Source: Edaphobacter dinghuensis
GTDB lineage: Bacteria; Acidobacteriota; Terriglobia; Terriglobales; Acidobacteriaceae
Reading direction: 5' to 3'
NCBI RefSeq assembly: GCF_014640335.1
Contig: NZ_BMGT01000001.1
Span: 434,001 to 498,000, forward strand
DNA length: 64,000 nt
The notes beneath the pieces are model-generated. The model searched no databases and was not told the origin of the DNA. It saw only the letters and a list, made by a program, of their open reading frames with translations. A program made the translations under genes and the position numbers. Below are positions 1 to 9,931 of this stretch, piece after piece; the stretch's first letter is position 1; each line of letters starts with the position of its first letter.

Positions 1-1192
1 TCGCAAGCGCATCACCTTCCCCATCGCCAACGAGCAGGGCAAGACCATCGCCTTCACCGCACGCGCCCTCGATAGCCAGGACGAAAAGGGCCGCGACATC
101 GCCAAGTACATGAACTCGCCGGAGACGCCGCTCTACACCAAGGGACAGGTCCTCTTCAATCTCGACAAGGCCAAGGCCGACATGCGCAACCACGACTTCG
201 CGCTTCTCGTCGAAGGCCAGATGGACTGCATCTCCGTCTACATGGCCGGGGTCCACAACGTCCTCGCCACCTCGGGCACGGCGTTTACCGAGATGCAGGT
301 GCGCCTGCTCAGCCGCTTCACCAAGCGCGTCGTCGTCAACTTCGACCCCGACACCGCCGGAGCCAATGCCGCCGAAAAATCCATCGCGCTGCTCACCGAA
401 GAGGACTTCGAAGTAAAAGTAGTCGCGCTCGAAGGCGGCCTCGACCCCGACCGCTTCGTCCGCGAACAGGGCATTCAGGCCTACCTCGCTGCACTACGCG
501 GAGCCAAGCGCCACTCCGACTACCTCATCGACCGCGCCCGCCAGCTCTTTCCCGCACGCACAGCGGACGCTAAGGTCAAGGCGCTCAACTTTCTGCTACC
601 TCACATCCGCCGGATGCCCAACCGCATCCACCGCGACGAGTTCGCCGCCGACGCCGCGCAAAAATTAGGCATCGACTCGCAGATTTTCCGGCAGGAGATC
701 AAGCAGGCCGCCGCCCAGCGCGTCGAAAGCGTCCGCTCGCACACCGCAGACCCCGCCAGCGAGAACGAGCGCATTCTCCTCCGCGCTCTTGTACTTCCTG
801 AAAGCGATCCCGCCCGCGTCCTCGCCGCCGACCAGTTAAGCCAGCATCCCGAGTGGTACGAGAACCTGCCCGCCGCCGCCGTTATGGAGACGCTGGCCAA
901 TGCTCCCGTCCCGCCCAATCCGCTCGACGCGGCGACCGACCCACAGAGCCACACCCTGCTGGCACTCGCCCTCCAGCACCACGAAGATCCCGCCGAAGCC
1001 CCACACGACGCTCAGACCATGACCGAGCAGGTCGAGCACGCCCTGCATGCGCTCGAGACCCGCCGCCTCGAACGCCGTCAGCGCGAGGTCCGCAGCCTCA
1101 TCGCCGAGGCCGACCGCCGCGGCGACCACGCCATCCTCGCCCAGCTCACCGCCGAAAAGCTCCAGATCGACCGCGCACTCCGCCAGCGCTGA
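1..1192 (+). CDS. dnaG: DNA primase DnaG, C-terminal part (cut by window start)
   Basis: DNA primase makes the RNA primers for chromosome replication at the fork. The reading frame is open from base 2, so the N-terminal zinc-binding domain lies outside the window. Visible is the TOPRIM catalytic core, with the conserved glutamate in LLVEGQMDC (near base 212) and the metal-binding FDPDTAGANAA stretch (near 340-370), followed by the helical C-terminal region that normally binds DnaB helicase. The gene ends with TGA at 1190-1192. rpoD follows 2 kb downstream on the same strand, which recalls the dnaG-rpoD macromolecular synthesis block, here split by two other genes. The family call is secure. 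Confidence 0.96.
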   Translation, partial: RKRITFPIANEQGKTIAFTARALDSQDEKGRDIAKYMNSPETPLYTKGQVLFNLDKAKADMRNHDFALLVEGQMDCISVYMAGVHNVLATSGTAFTEMQVRLLSRFTKRVVVNFDPDTAGANAAEKSIALLTEEDFEVKVVALEGGLDPDRFVREQGIQAYLAALRGAKRHSDYLIDRARQLFPARTADAKVKALNFLLPHIRRMPNRIHRDEFAADAAQKLGIDSQIFRQEIKQAAAQRVESVRSHTADPASENERILLRALVLPESDPARVLAADQLSQHPEWYENLPAAAVMETLANAPVPPNPLDAATDPQSHTLLALALQHHEDPAEAPHDAQTMTEQVEHALHALETRRLERRQREVRSLIAEADRRGDHAILAQLTAEKLQIDRALRQR

Positions 1193-1310
1193 AATTACCC
1201 CGGATTCACACGAATCCTTTAAAATCATTCGATATTGCAACTTCCTCCTCCCCACCCTCAACCGAAAATATCGCACCCGGTAAACTGACAACTGAGGCCA
1301 ACGACGACGC

Positions 1311-2705
1311 ATGGATAGTTCCGTAAAACGCCGCTTGACCCTTGGGTTCATCTCCAATTGGATCAGCAAGTTAGCATCAACCATCATTCAACTCGTCCAG
1401 GTCCCGGTCTTTCTCCACTTCTGGGCCGTACCCGTCTATGGCGAATGGATGATCCTGAATTCCATCCCTTCATACCTTAGTTTCAGCAACATAGGCTTCG
1501 GCAGCGTCGCCGGCAACGAGATGACCATGATGGTCGCCCGCGAAGACCGCCAGGGCGCACTTCGGGTCTTTCAAAGCTGCTGGTGGTTCATCGCCATGAT
1601 CTGCAGCGCGGTGATCGCCCTGCTGAGCATCGTGCTCTACTACATTCCCGCCGCCCGCCTGCTGAAGATCCACAACATCAACCCGTCCGACGCCAAGTGG
1701 ATCATCTTTTACCTGGGCGTCTCGGTCATGCTGGGCCAGTTCGAGCAGCTACTTCAGTCGGCGTATCGCTGCATCGGCCGCTATCCCTACGGCTCGTTCA
1801 TCAAAAGCATCTTCTCGCTCTCTGCCTTCACCTGCATGATTCTCGCCGTAGTCTTCCATGCAGATCCGCGCATCACTGCCCTTGTCTTTGCCTGCGCGAA
1901 CGTTACCGGCACATGCATTCTTTGCATACTCGTCCAGCGCGACATCCCCTGGATCGAGTACGGATGGAAGCACGCCAGCTTCGCCGAGATCCGCGCCCTC
2001 GCCCGCCCGGCCATTGCCTTCATGGGCTTCCCCATCGGCAACGCGTTGAATCTTCAAGGAACTCTGCTGGCTGTCGGATACGCTCTCGGCCCCACCGCCG
2101 TCGTCGTCTTCGGCACCGCGCGCACTGTCTCCCGCGTCGCCCTGCAGATGGTGCAGATGGTCAACACCACCTTTGAACCCGAGATGTCGATCGCTTACGG
2201 CGCACGAAACTATTCGCTCGTCCGCTCGCTGCTGCGCCGCGCCTGCCAGCTTGCGCTGATCGTCGCCCTGGTCATCGTGATCGGCATGATGACGGTCGGC
2301 CCGTGGTTCCTCCACCATTGGACCGGAGGCCACGTTCCTCCCAGCCGCGTCCTGCTCGACATCCTCCTGCTGGTCGTCGTTCTTTACGCGCTCTGGTCCA
2401 CCAGCTCCGTGCTGATGACCTCGACCAACCAGCATCAGCGGCTGGCCACCTATTACGTCATCGGAACCAGCCTCGCCTGCACCCTCTGCTACTTCCTCGC
2501 CCGCGCCTTCGGGCTTTACGGCGCGGCTGCTTCGCTGCTGGTGTCGGAGATCGTGATGAACCTGTACGTCGTCCCGGCGGCACTGCGTATCTCCCAGGAC
2601 ACCCTACCGGCGTTCCTCACCAGCATGCTGCACTATCCCAACTTCCTGCGCCCGGCCGCCCTTCTCGCCCGTGTCCGCAGGTCAAGCCCGGGATTGGAAA
2701 GCTGA
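1311..2705 (+). CDS. Oligosaccharide flippase (Wzx/MATE-like, MOP superfamily)
   Basis: This 464-residue protein consists almost entirely of hydrophobic helices, roughly 12-14 membrane spans, with a short basic N-terminus and a basic C-terminal tail. Length and layout match polysaccharide or O-antigen flippases of the MOP exporter superfamily, which move lipid-linked oligosaccharides across the inner membrane. The ATG start lies 118 bp after dnaG, with a weak GAGG about 13 nt upstream. No glycosyltransferases are adjacent, so the substrate cannot be inferred. Its place between dnaG and rpoD is unusual. A MATE drug exporter is the alternative, but flippase fits better. Confidence 0.8.
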   Translation: MDSSVKRRLTLGFISNWISKLASTIIQLVQVPVFLHFWAVPVYGEWMILNSIPSYLSFSNIGFGSVAGNEMTMMVAREDRQGALRVFQSCWWFIAMICSAVIALLSIVLYYIPAARLLKIHNINPSDAKWIIFYLGVSVMLGQFEQLLQSAYRCIGRYPYGSFIKSIFSLSAFTCMILAVVFHADPRITALVFACANVTGTCILCILVQRDIPWIEYGWKHASFAEIRALARPAIAFMGFPIGNALNLQGTLLAVGYALGPTAVVVFGTARTVSRVALQMVQMVNTTFEPEMSIAYGARNYSLVRSLLRRACQLALIVALVIVIGMMTVGPWFLHHWTGGHVPPSRVLLDILLLVVVLYALWSTSSVLMTSTNQHQRLATYYVIGTSLACTLCYFLARAFGLYGAAASLLVSEIVMNLYVVPAALRISQDTLPAFLTSMLHYPNFLRPAALLARVRRSSPGLES

Positions 2706-2755
2706 AATCCTGTAGCTGGCTCACCAAACACGCTGTTCGTATATCTCTCTAAACT

Positions 2756-3010
2756 ATGCCCAGATTTCAGACTACCGACCCCGGATACAAGAACAAACAC
2801 GGCCAAATCGTCATCTCCCGCACCGGATTTCCCTCGGAATCCTTCCCCGGCCAGACGATCTACCATCTCCGCTGCGGCCATTGCGGCCACGAATACGGCT
2901 CTGCCGGCAAAGACATCCACCTCCGCCGCTGCCCTCGCCATCAGGACGGGACCAAGGGCGAACCTCTGCGCGAGCCTGCCCCGAGTCTTTTTCCCTCCGG
3001 GAGCGTCTAA
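2756..3010 (+). CDS. Small zinc-ribbon-like conserved hypothetical protein
   Basis: This 84-residue protein carries a probable metal site: C40-x2-C43 in HLRCGHCGHEYG and C59-x2-H62 in HLRRCPRHQ. The spacing resembles a small treble-clef or zinc-ribbon fold. Similar short proteins with a paired Cys motif around a GHEYG-type sequence are common and mostly uncharacterised. The ATG lies 50 bp after the flippase stop and has no obvious Shine-Dalgarno sequence. It may bind nucleic acid, but nothing in the sequence shows this. Coding status is supported by the motif; the function is unknown. Confidence 0.65.
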   Translation: MPRFQTTDPGYKNKHGQIVISRTGFPSESFPGQTIYHLRCGHCGHEYGSAGKDIHLRRCPRHQDGTKGEPLREPAPSLFPSGSV

Positions 3011-3234
3011 AAGATGTGGTATCCTGTGATTCGCTGGGGACGTGTGCCTTCGAATGCCCTGACCCTCTGAGGTCGCCGGGCTTGCCAACGCGGTCTAAAC
3101 CGCAACCAACTCCCTGCTCACTAGTTACAACCAAGGGAATACTCCGTCTGAAGTCCGAGAGTCTATTTTGAGACATCGACTGGCTCAGAACGGCATCCCA
3201 ATCTACAGAATCTCTTGCAGGAGTGCGCATAGCC

Positions 3235-4947
<1,713 letters not shown>

Positions 4948-4978
4948 CCTGCATCAGGAGTTATCAAAACAATGAGCA

Positions 4979-5019
4979 ACGATCGAAGCGCCTGCATCCT
5001 GAGGCGCTTCGATCGTTTT
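4979..5019 (+). terminator. Rho-independent terminator of rpoD
   Basis: A perfect 15-bp stem (4979-4993 pairing with 5002-5016) with an 8-nt loop is followed by a short T run. It begins 31 bp after the rpoD stop. Confidence 0.9.
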
Positions 5020-5225
5020 GACTCACTGCTCAGCGTTCGTGACCTGCACCATGCAGACAGATTGAGCGATCAGCTTCGATATAATCAAGAAGAGACGATG
5101 CCGTGTAGGCGCACTCTCAACGATCAAATATTTTCAAGCAACTTAAATTGACGTTCTCGTTATCACTGCATTTACTTTCTGCACGCCTCCTGCCTTTACA
5201 ATTAATCTAATCTTGCTAAAAGCAA

Positions 5226-5240
5226 AGGGAGGAAGCCATT
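5226..5240 (+). promoter_or_regulatory. Strong Shine-Dalgarno before an ATT start codon
   Basis: AAAGGGAGG-type sequence at 5224-5232 lies 5 nt before ATT 5238-5240. The frame is open from 5220 and contains no ATG, GTG or TTG before ATG 5361, which would start inside the conserved N-terminal motif. The site therefore points to ATT as start codon. A possible but weak promoter is TTGACG 5148-5153 with TTTACT 5171-5176. Confidence 0.55.
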
Positions 5241-6401
5241 CAGCCCACATTAGCTTCTTCCATCAGCCATTCCTCTGAACCTGGTCGCACGATCGAGGAA
5301 ACCCGTCAGCGGCCCAAGCTCCGCCTCACTCACATCCGCGAGCTGGATGGCATCCGCGGAATGGCTGCTCTCGCCGTCTATTTTCATCACGTCTGCTATA
5401 CCTCCATCCGCTTGCAGGACTGGGGTCCGGGCATCCGCGGGCTTTATCATCTGTCCGCCTATGGAAACAACGGGGTCGATCTCTTCTTTGTTCTCTCCGG
5501 ATTTCTCATCACCTCGCTGCTCATCCAGGACCGCGCCAGCACTACCTACTACCGCAACTTCTATTGGAAGCGCGTTCTTCGCATCCTTCCTCTCTATGTT
5601 CTTTGCCTGATCGGCGTCTATCTCTTCGTCCCCAACTCGCACGGCTACGTTCTGTTGGCGGCGTTGTTCGTCGTGAACTTCGCAGAGGTCTTCCACGTCA
5701 TTTCGACCGGGCCCTTCTGGACCCTGGCCATCGAAGAGCAGTTTTATCTGCTCTGGCCCACCGTCGTCCGCCGCCGCTCCATTCCTCAGCTCATTCGCTG
5801 GAGCATCGGCATCGGCCTCAGCGCAGTCATTCTTCGCCTGCTCGCTGCTTCGATCGGCCATCACAACTACGACCTTACCTTTCTGCGTTGCGATGGCCTG
5901 GCTATCGGTGCCTTCATCGCCTGCCAGTACGCGCTCAAGAACGATCAGGGCGCACAGCTGGCGGAGAGCGCCAAAGGCTGGATCACAGCGGGTTTTGTTC
6001 TTGGAGCCATTCTGTTCGCGGCCAACTTTCTGCCCTGGCACACGCAGCGGCAACTGGCATTTATCTCAGCGGCCTATCAAACCGGCGTCTCGCTTCTGGC
6101 CGGCTCTCTGATTGCCTTTGTCATCGTGCATAGCGGCACACGCTATCTCGCCATCTTCCGGTGGCGCCTTTTTACCTTCTTCGGACTAATCAGCTATGCC
6201 GTCTACATGATCCATATGTACGTGCTGATGGCGTACGACCATCTGCGCGGGCCTCTGCCTGCCGGAGACCTTACCGCCTATGCCGTTCGCTTCTTCACCG
6301 TGCTTGCCATCAGCGTCCTGCTGGCAGTGATGACCTATTACTTAATCGAGAAGCCTGCCATCTCATTGCGGAAGTACGTTCTCGCTCCCTCGAAGCCATA
6401 A
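5238..6401 (+). CDS. Acyltransferase 3 family membrane protein (OafA-like), probable ATT start
   Basis: This inner-membrane O-acyltransferase probably adds acetyl or other acyl groups to surface polysaccharide or peptidoglycan precursors. The hallmark N-terminal stretch ELDGIRGMAALAVYFHH contains the catalytic histidine region, and GNNGVDLFFVLSGFLIT follows; about ten membrane spans come after. Starting at ATG 5361 would delete the conserved LDGIRG motif, so translation must begin upstream. ATT 5238 has a strong ribosome site and gives about 387 residues, the usual family length. CTG 5343 is a poorer alternative. A hairpin without a T run (6414-6438) follows the stop. The substrate is unknown. 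Confidence 0.85.
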   Translation: MQPTLASSISHSSEPGRTIEETRQRPKLRLTHIRELDGIRGMAALAVYFHHVCYTSIRLQDWGPGIRGLYHLSAYGNNGVDLFFVLSGFLITSLLIQDRASTTYYRNFYWKRVLRILPLYVLCLIGVYLFVPNSHGYVLLAALFVVNFAEVFHVISTGPFWTLAIEEQFYLLWPTVVRRRSIPQLIRWSIGIGLSAVILRLLAASIGHHNYDLTFLRCDGLAIGAFIACQYALKNDQGAQLAESAKGWITAGFVLGAILFAANFLPWHTQRQLAFISAAYQTGVSLLAGSLIAFVIVHSGTRYLAIFRWRLFTFFGLISYAVYMIHMYVLMAYDHLRGPLPAGDLTAYAVRFFTVLAISVLLAVMTYYLIEKPAISLRKYVLAPSKP

Positions 6402-6513
6402 CATGCCCGGCATGAACCGCCGCTAGTTCAGGCGGTTCAGCGCCGCACAAAAAGGCAATGGAACCGCAGCAATTCTTTGCGCGTATTCTCTCTAAGTCTG
6501 GGAGAATGCAGCC

Positions 6514-6936
6514 ATGCTGATCACCGATCCTATCTACACCGCCAACATGAACCCGCAGCAGCGCGCCTGGTTCTATGCCGAGTACGAGCAAGCCCGTAAG
6601 GACGAGGCCATCGGCGTTCTCTTAGCACTCTTCCTCGGATGCTTCGGACTCCATCACTTCTACCTTCGCCGTAACGGGCTTGGCGTGCTCTACCTCCTGT
6701 TCTTCTGGACCGGCCTCACCGCGATCCTCGGCTTCATCGAGTGCTTCCTGATGCCAGGCCGCGTCCGCGACTACAACGCGGCCCAGGCTACTTATATCGC
6801 CAGTAATATCCTCGCTACTCCCGTCGGTTACAGCGCAGCCGTTCCGCGCTGCCCCGTCTGTGGCGTGGCCTCCGAACCGGGTGCGGCCTTCTGCACGCAC
6901 TGCGGAACCGCCGTCGTTCCGCCTGCAACGGCCTGA
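6514..6936 (+). CDS. TM2 domain protein with C-terminal zinc ribbon
   Basis: A short membrane protein of 140 residues. Residues 30-82 form a TM2 domain: two hydrophobic helices joined by the GLHHFYLRR turn, preceded by an acidic-basic helix. The C-terminus carries a zinc-ribbon pair, C113-x2-C116 and C127-x2-C130 (CPVC and CTHC). TM2 domains occur in many bacteria and animals without a firm biochemical role. Here the ribbon presumably faces the cytoplasm and may bind a partner; that is inference. GGGAG at 6500-6504 precedes the ATG by 9 nt. A bidirectional terminator separates it from the converging gene downstream. Confidence 0.8.
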   Translation: MLITDPIYTANMNPQQRAWFYAEYEQARKDEAIGVLLALFLGCFGLHHFYLRRNGLGVLYLLFFWTGLTAILGFIECFLMPGRVRDYNAAQATYIASNILATPVGYSAAVPRCPVCGVASEPGAAFCTHCGTAVVPPATA

Positions 6937-6975
6937 GTTTTCAACCAGTGCATCCTGTGTGACCGGATCTCTCGC

Positions 6976-7020
6976 ATAAAAAAGAAGCCCGCATGATCGC
7001 CATGCGGACTTCTTTTTTAT
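6976..7020. terminator. Bidirectional terminator between convergent genes
   Basis: A 20-bp stem with one mismatch (6976-6995 and 7001-7020) and a 5-nt loop, with A-rich and T-rich outer ends. It serves both the TM2 gene and the opposing gene. Confidence 0.88.
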
Positions 7021-7045
7021 TTCTCGAAAGCAGTAAATCGCAGCG

Positions 7046-7978
7046 TTACATGTTGGTGTGGCCGCCGCGCATCTCTTCGTTAAAGGTGGGCTTGGTGAAG
7101 GCGAGCGCGTCCGCCAGCTCCTTTGCATACTGCTCGTTGCGGGCCAGCAGGGTTGCAGTGGACGTGGCGTATTCGCCATCGGCTGCCAACTGGATGAGGC
7201 CTTCTGCAGCCAGTGCCTTCGCAAGCTTCTTCAGCTGGTCGAGCGTGGTGTCGAGGTACTGCGCATCGCGCGGATCGACCAACCACACCGGGGCTCCGCC
7301 ACCGAGCACGCCCGAAAGCCAGTAGGTCTTGGCGGCGAGGAACTCCTTCTGCTGCGCTTCGGTGGTGTCGTTGAAGACGAACACCTTGCGCTTGGAACTG
7401 TAGTAGCGCGTCGTGACCGGCACCGGCTGGCGGTTGCCGCTCTTAACCAGCTCCAGTTGGCCCTGGTCCATGGTCTTGCGCACAGCGTTGTAGATAAAGC
7501 TCTCGGCAAAGGGCTGCTCGGGAGCGGCGACGACCTCGCGAAAGGTCACCGTCATAGACGCGGCAATCTTGGAGTGCAGCAGGCGCTCATTTCCATCTTC
7601 GAGCCAGACTTCGCCGTGGACGAGCGAGGTGTCCGCGCCCGAGGTCGAGGCGTGAAAGGGCCACTCGAACTTACCGAAGCTCAACGGCAGGCCGCCGAGG
7701 GTGAGGTAACAGTCGGGGCGCGCGCTCTTGAGGCGCTTCGCAGCCTCGGCAAGATATTCCTTCACGACACCGGCCAACGCCGCACTGCTGAAGTCGAATG
7801 CGGCGCTCAGCTCAAGCACCTGCGTCTTCGATGGGTCGGAGGCGAGCCCGAGCGTAAACCGCGTCGTGGGGCCGCCGCTAAAGTCCTTGCCTTCGACGCT
7901 CGAAACCACTGCCAGACCGGCTGCCTGTGCCGCCGCTACCACCTGTCCTGCCAATACCGTCTGTGCTTCAATACTCAT
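7046..7978 (-). CDS. Conserved hypothetical protein, 310 residues
   Basis: I do not recognise this protein. It has no signal peptide and no membrane span. The N-terminal half has alternating beta strands with an acidic surface (GEVWLEDGNERLL). The C-terminal third is helical (LDTTLDQLKKLAKALAAEGLIQ), looking like a winged-helix or helical bundle, and ends GGHTNM. It is likely a cytoplasmic protein specific to this lineage. It converges on the TM2 gene and shares its terminator. The upstream intergenic region (7979-8366) contains a 21-bp direct repeat that may regulate it or the divergent channel gene. Confidence 0.7.
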   Translation of the reverse strand: MSIEAQTVLAGQVVAAAQAAGLAVVSSVEGKDFSGGPTTRFTLGLASDPSKTQVLELSAAFDFSSAALAGVVKEYLAEAAKRLKSARPDCYLTLGGLPLSFGKFEWPFHASTSGADTSLVHGEVWLEDGNERLLHSKIAASMTVTFREVVAAPEQPFAESFIYNAVRKTMDQGQLELVKSGNRQPVPVTTRYYSSKRKVFVFNDTTEAQQKEFLAAKTYWLSGVLGGGAPVWLVDPRDAQYLDTTLDQLKKLAKALAAEGLIQLAADGEYATSTATLLARNEQYAKELADALAFTKPTFNEEMRGGHTNM

Positions 7979-8117
7979 CTGCCCGTATCATCCTTTATTT
8001 TTCGGCGATCCTGACTATTTTACGACTCCCGCAGAACTGCGATGGAGGGCACCCCTTGGGGTACTTTTGCCGTAAATCTCCTGATTGCATACAGATGCGT
8101 GGAATATCCATCGCAAA

Positions 8118-8167
8118 ATATTGCATTCAAGAGAGTTATAGTCAAGATATTGCATTGAAAAGAGTTA
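8118..8167 (+). repeat. Pair of 21-bp direct repeats in intergenic DNA
   Basis: Copies at 8118-8138 and 8147-8167 share ATATTGCATTSAARAGAGTTA, starting 29 bp apart (about three helical turns). The remainder of 7979-8366 is AT-rich with no gene seen; it also holds a small CCCC/GGGG hairpin near 8312-8324. Confidence 0.6.
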
Positions 8168-8328
8168 GCGGCGCTGACCGACCGCGGCCTTGAAATCTTT
8201 TCTTCTGCTGTCTTATGCCTTAATTGTAATGAATGGCGAGAAACTAATTTGCAGGTTTGCGGGATTTATTTTCTTCTGCAACTTATTTATATAGTTATAG
8301 TTACGAAACGACCCCCATTCAGGGGCAC

Positions 8329-8357
8329 TTGACAGGAATTTTAGGGGAGCCGATAAA
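8329..8357 (+). promoter_or_regulatory. Possible sigma-70 promoter placed at the start codon
   Basis: TTGACA 8329-8334, a 17-bp spacer and GATAAA 8352-8357 would place the transcript start at about 8364, immediately before TTG 8367 or ATG 8373, giving a nearly leaderless mRNA. Confidence 0.4.
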
Positions 8358-8366
8358 AGGCTCCAA

Positions 8367-8972
8367 TTGGCCATGGACGATCAACTCTCCTCCACATCCC
8401 GGCTCGAAGCCTTCTCCGACGGCGTCATTGCGGTCATCATCACCATCATGGTGCTGGAGCTGAAGGTTCCAGCACAGCGCGGCGTCGCCGGTCTGCTCTC
8501 CGTTGTGCCGACGCTGGTGGTCTACTTCATCTCGTTCAGCTTTACCGCGATCTACTGGGTTAATCATCACCATCTGGTCCATCGGATCGAGCAGTCGGAC
8601 CAGCGCGTGCTCTACGCCAACCTTGGCTTCCTGTTCTGCCTGTCGCTGCTGCCGTTCTTTACGTCATATGTGTTGGAAAAGGAGAACGACTCGTTCTCGA
8701 TCGCGCTCTATGCCGCCTCCATGGTGATCACCGGGTTCAGCTTTCTTCTGCTGCGGTTGGCCATTGAGCGCAGGATGCGCGTGGCCGGCACATTTCATCC
8801 GGGGGATGCTGCCATTCAGCGCAAACATCTGCTGAGTCTGGGTCTCTACGGGCTGGCGATACCGCTGGCCTACTATCATCCTTCGGTGGCGCTCGCTGAT
8901 ATCGCCCTGGTCACCGTGGTCTGGATCGTCCCTACCGCGGGAACGAAGCCCTGCGACGACGATAACCGCTAG
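8367..8972 (+). CDS. TMEM175-family (DUF1211) potassium channel protein
   Basis: A 201-residue membrane protein with the family signature RLEAFSDGVIAVIITIMVLELKVP at the first helix; the FSDG motif forms the pore constriction in bacterial TMEM175 channels. Six helices are expected and the hydrophobic pattern fits. The second helix has WVNHHHLVHRI, the usual histidine-rich turn. It would conduct K+ through the inner membrane as a tetramer. The start is TTG 8367 (AAAGG 6 nt upstream) or ATG 8373. The gene stands alone and is divergent from the hypothetical gene before it. Confidence 0.85.
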   Translation: MAMDDQLSSTSRLEAFSDGVIAVIITIMVLELKVPAQRGVAGLLSVVPTLVVYFISFSFTAIYWVNHHHLVHRIEQSDQRVLYANLGFLFCLSLLPFFTSYVLEKENDSFSIALYAASMVITGFSFLLLRLAIERRMRVAGTFHPGDAAIQRKHLLSLGLYGLAIPLAYYHPSVALADIALVTVVWIVPTAGTKPCDDDNR

Positions 8973-9082
8973 ATTGCGGCTCAGGTCGAAGAGAGAACCC
9001 CGCTGGTTTAGAAAAAATAATTGGATGACTTTTCTTTGATCCGGATTTGCTACATTGGCCGTAACAATTTTGAGGTGCTTTT

Positions 9083-9553
9083 ATGCTTCGCTCTCGTGTT
9101 GCCGTCCTTGCCCTGATCGCTGCCGCTCTGTTCGCGGCTCCTGTCGCGCACCCACAAGATTTGCAGGCACTTACCACCGCGTCGCGGGAACAGCTTGACG
9201 TGGTTAAAGTGCTGCTGACCCAACAGGCGGCGTGGAACAACGGCGACATCGACGCCTTTGTGCAGACGTATAAGGACGCGCCCGACACCCTGATGGTGAC
9301 GCACCAGATCTCGCACGGCTTTGCCGGGCTGGTGGATGAGTACAAGCACGACTACCCCACCAAGGCAGCCATGGGCACGCTTACCTTCTCAGAGCTGGAG
9401 GCGAAGACGCTCGATGCCAACTTCGCCATCGTGGTGGGCAAGTATCATCTGGAGCGCGGCAAGAAGGATGGCGGCAACGCTCAAGGGGTCTTCAGCGTTG
9501 TGCTCGAAAAGACGGACAAGGGATGGAAGATCGTTCTTGACCACACCACCTAA
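9083..9553 (+). CDS. Secreted SnoaL/DUF4440 (NTF2-like) protein
   Basis: A 156-residue protein beginning with a signal peptide (about 1-24, LALIAAALFAAPVAHPQ). The mature part is an NTF2-like cone fold of the DUF4440 type: LLTQQAAWNNGDIDAFVQTY at the first helix and a final strand WKIVLDHTT. Such proteins bind or transform small molecules in the periplasm; no catalytic residue can be named here. GAGGTG precedes the ATG. An extended -10 sequence (TGCTACATT, 9048-9056) lies upstream. The YCII gene follows 33 bp downstream and may be cotranscribed. Confidence 0.82.
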   Translation: MLRSRVAVLALIAAALFAAPVAHPQDLQALTTASREQLDVVKVLLTQQAAWNNGDIDAFVQTYKDAPDTLMVTHQISHGFAGLVDEYKHDYPTKAAMGTLTFSELEAKTLDANFAIVVGKYHLERGKKDGGNAQGVFSVVLEKTDKGWKIVLDHTT

Positions 9554-9586
9554 ACAGGCTGAAGAAGCCGAAGCACAGGAGGAATC

Positions 9587-9925
9587 ATGGCGCAGTATCT
9601 GGTTGCGATCTACCACCCCGACAACTACGACTCTTCCGTTGAGACCGAAGCGATGTCGCGCGACATCGACGATCTCAACGATGAGATGGTGGCTGCGGGG
9701 GTAAGAGTTTTCGTTGGCGGTCTCTCCCCGGCCAGCAGCGCAAGATCGCTGCGGAAGCAGCCCGATGGCAAAGTACTGGTCACCGATGGGCCATACCTGG
9801 AGACCAGGGAACACATAGGCGGTTTTTGGGTGCTGGAAGCTGCTGATATGGACGAAGCCCTGGCGTGGGGACGCAAAGCTGCCGCCGCCTGCCGGACATC
9901 GGTTCAGGTGCGACGGTTTAACTAA
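9587..9925 (+). CDS. YCII/DGPF-family protein
   Basis: A 112-residue YciI-related protein with the family signature VTDGPYLETREHIGGFWVLE followed by DEALAWGRKAA. The fold is a ferredoxin-like dimer with a presumed active-site His/Asp pair in other members. DGPF proteins are often coded near ECF sigma factors, but none is seen here. AGGAGG lies just before the ATG. Its stop is 6 bp from the end of the converging beta-propeller gene, leaving no room for a separate terminator. The function is unknown. Confidence 0.85.
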   Translation: MAQYLVAIYHPDNYDSSVETEAMSRDIDDLNDEMVAAGVRVFVGGLSPASSARSLRKQPDGKVLVTDGPYLETREHIGGFWVLEAADMDEALAWGRKAAAACRTSVQVRRFN

Positions 9926-9931
9926 ACAAGG

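Noticed and set aside
5361..6401. ATG 5361 as acyltransferase start
   Set aside because: It would delete the conserved LDGIRG motif, and no ribosome site precedes it.
6414..6438. 8-bp hairpin after the acyltransferase
   Set aside because: No T run on either strand, so not called as a terminator.
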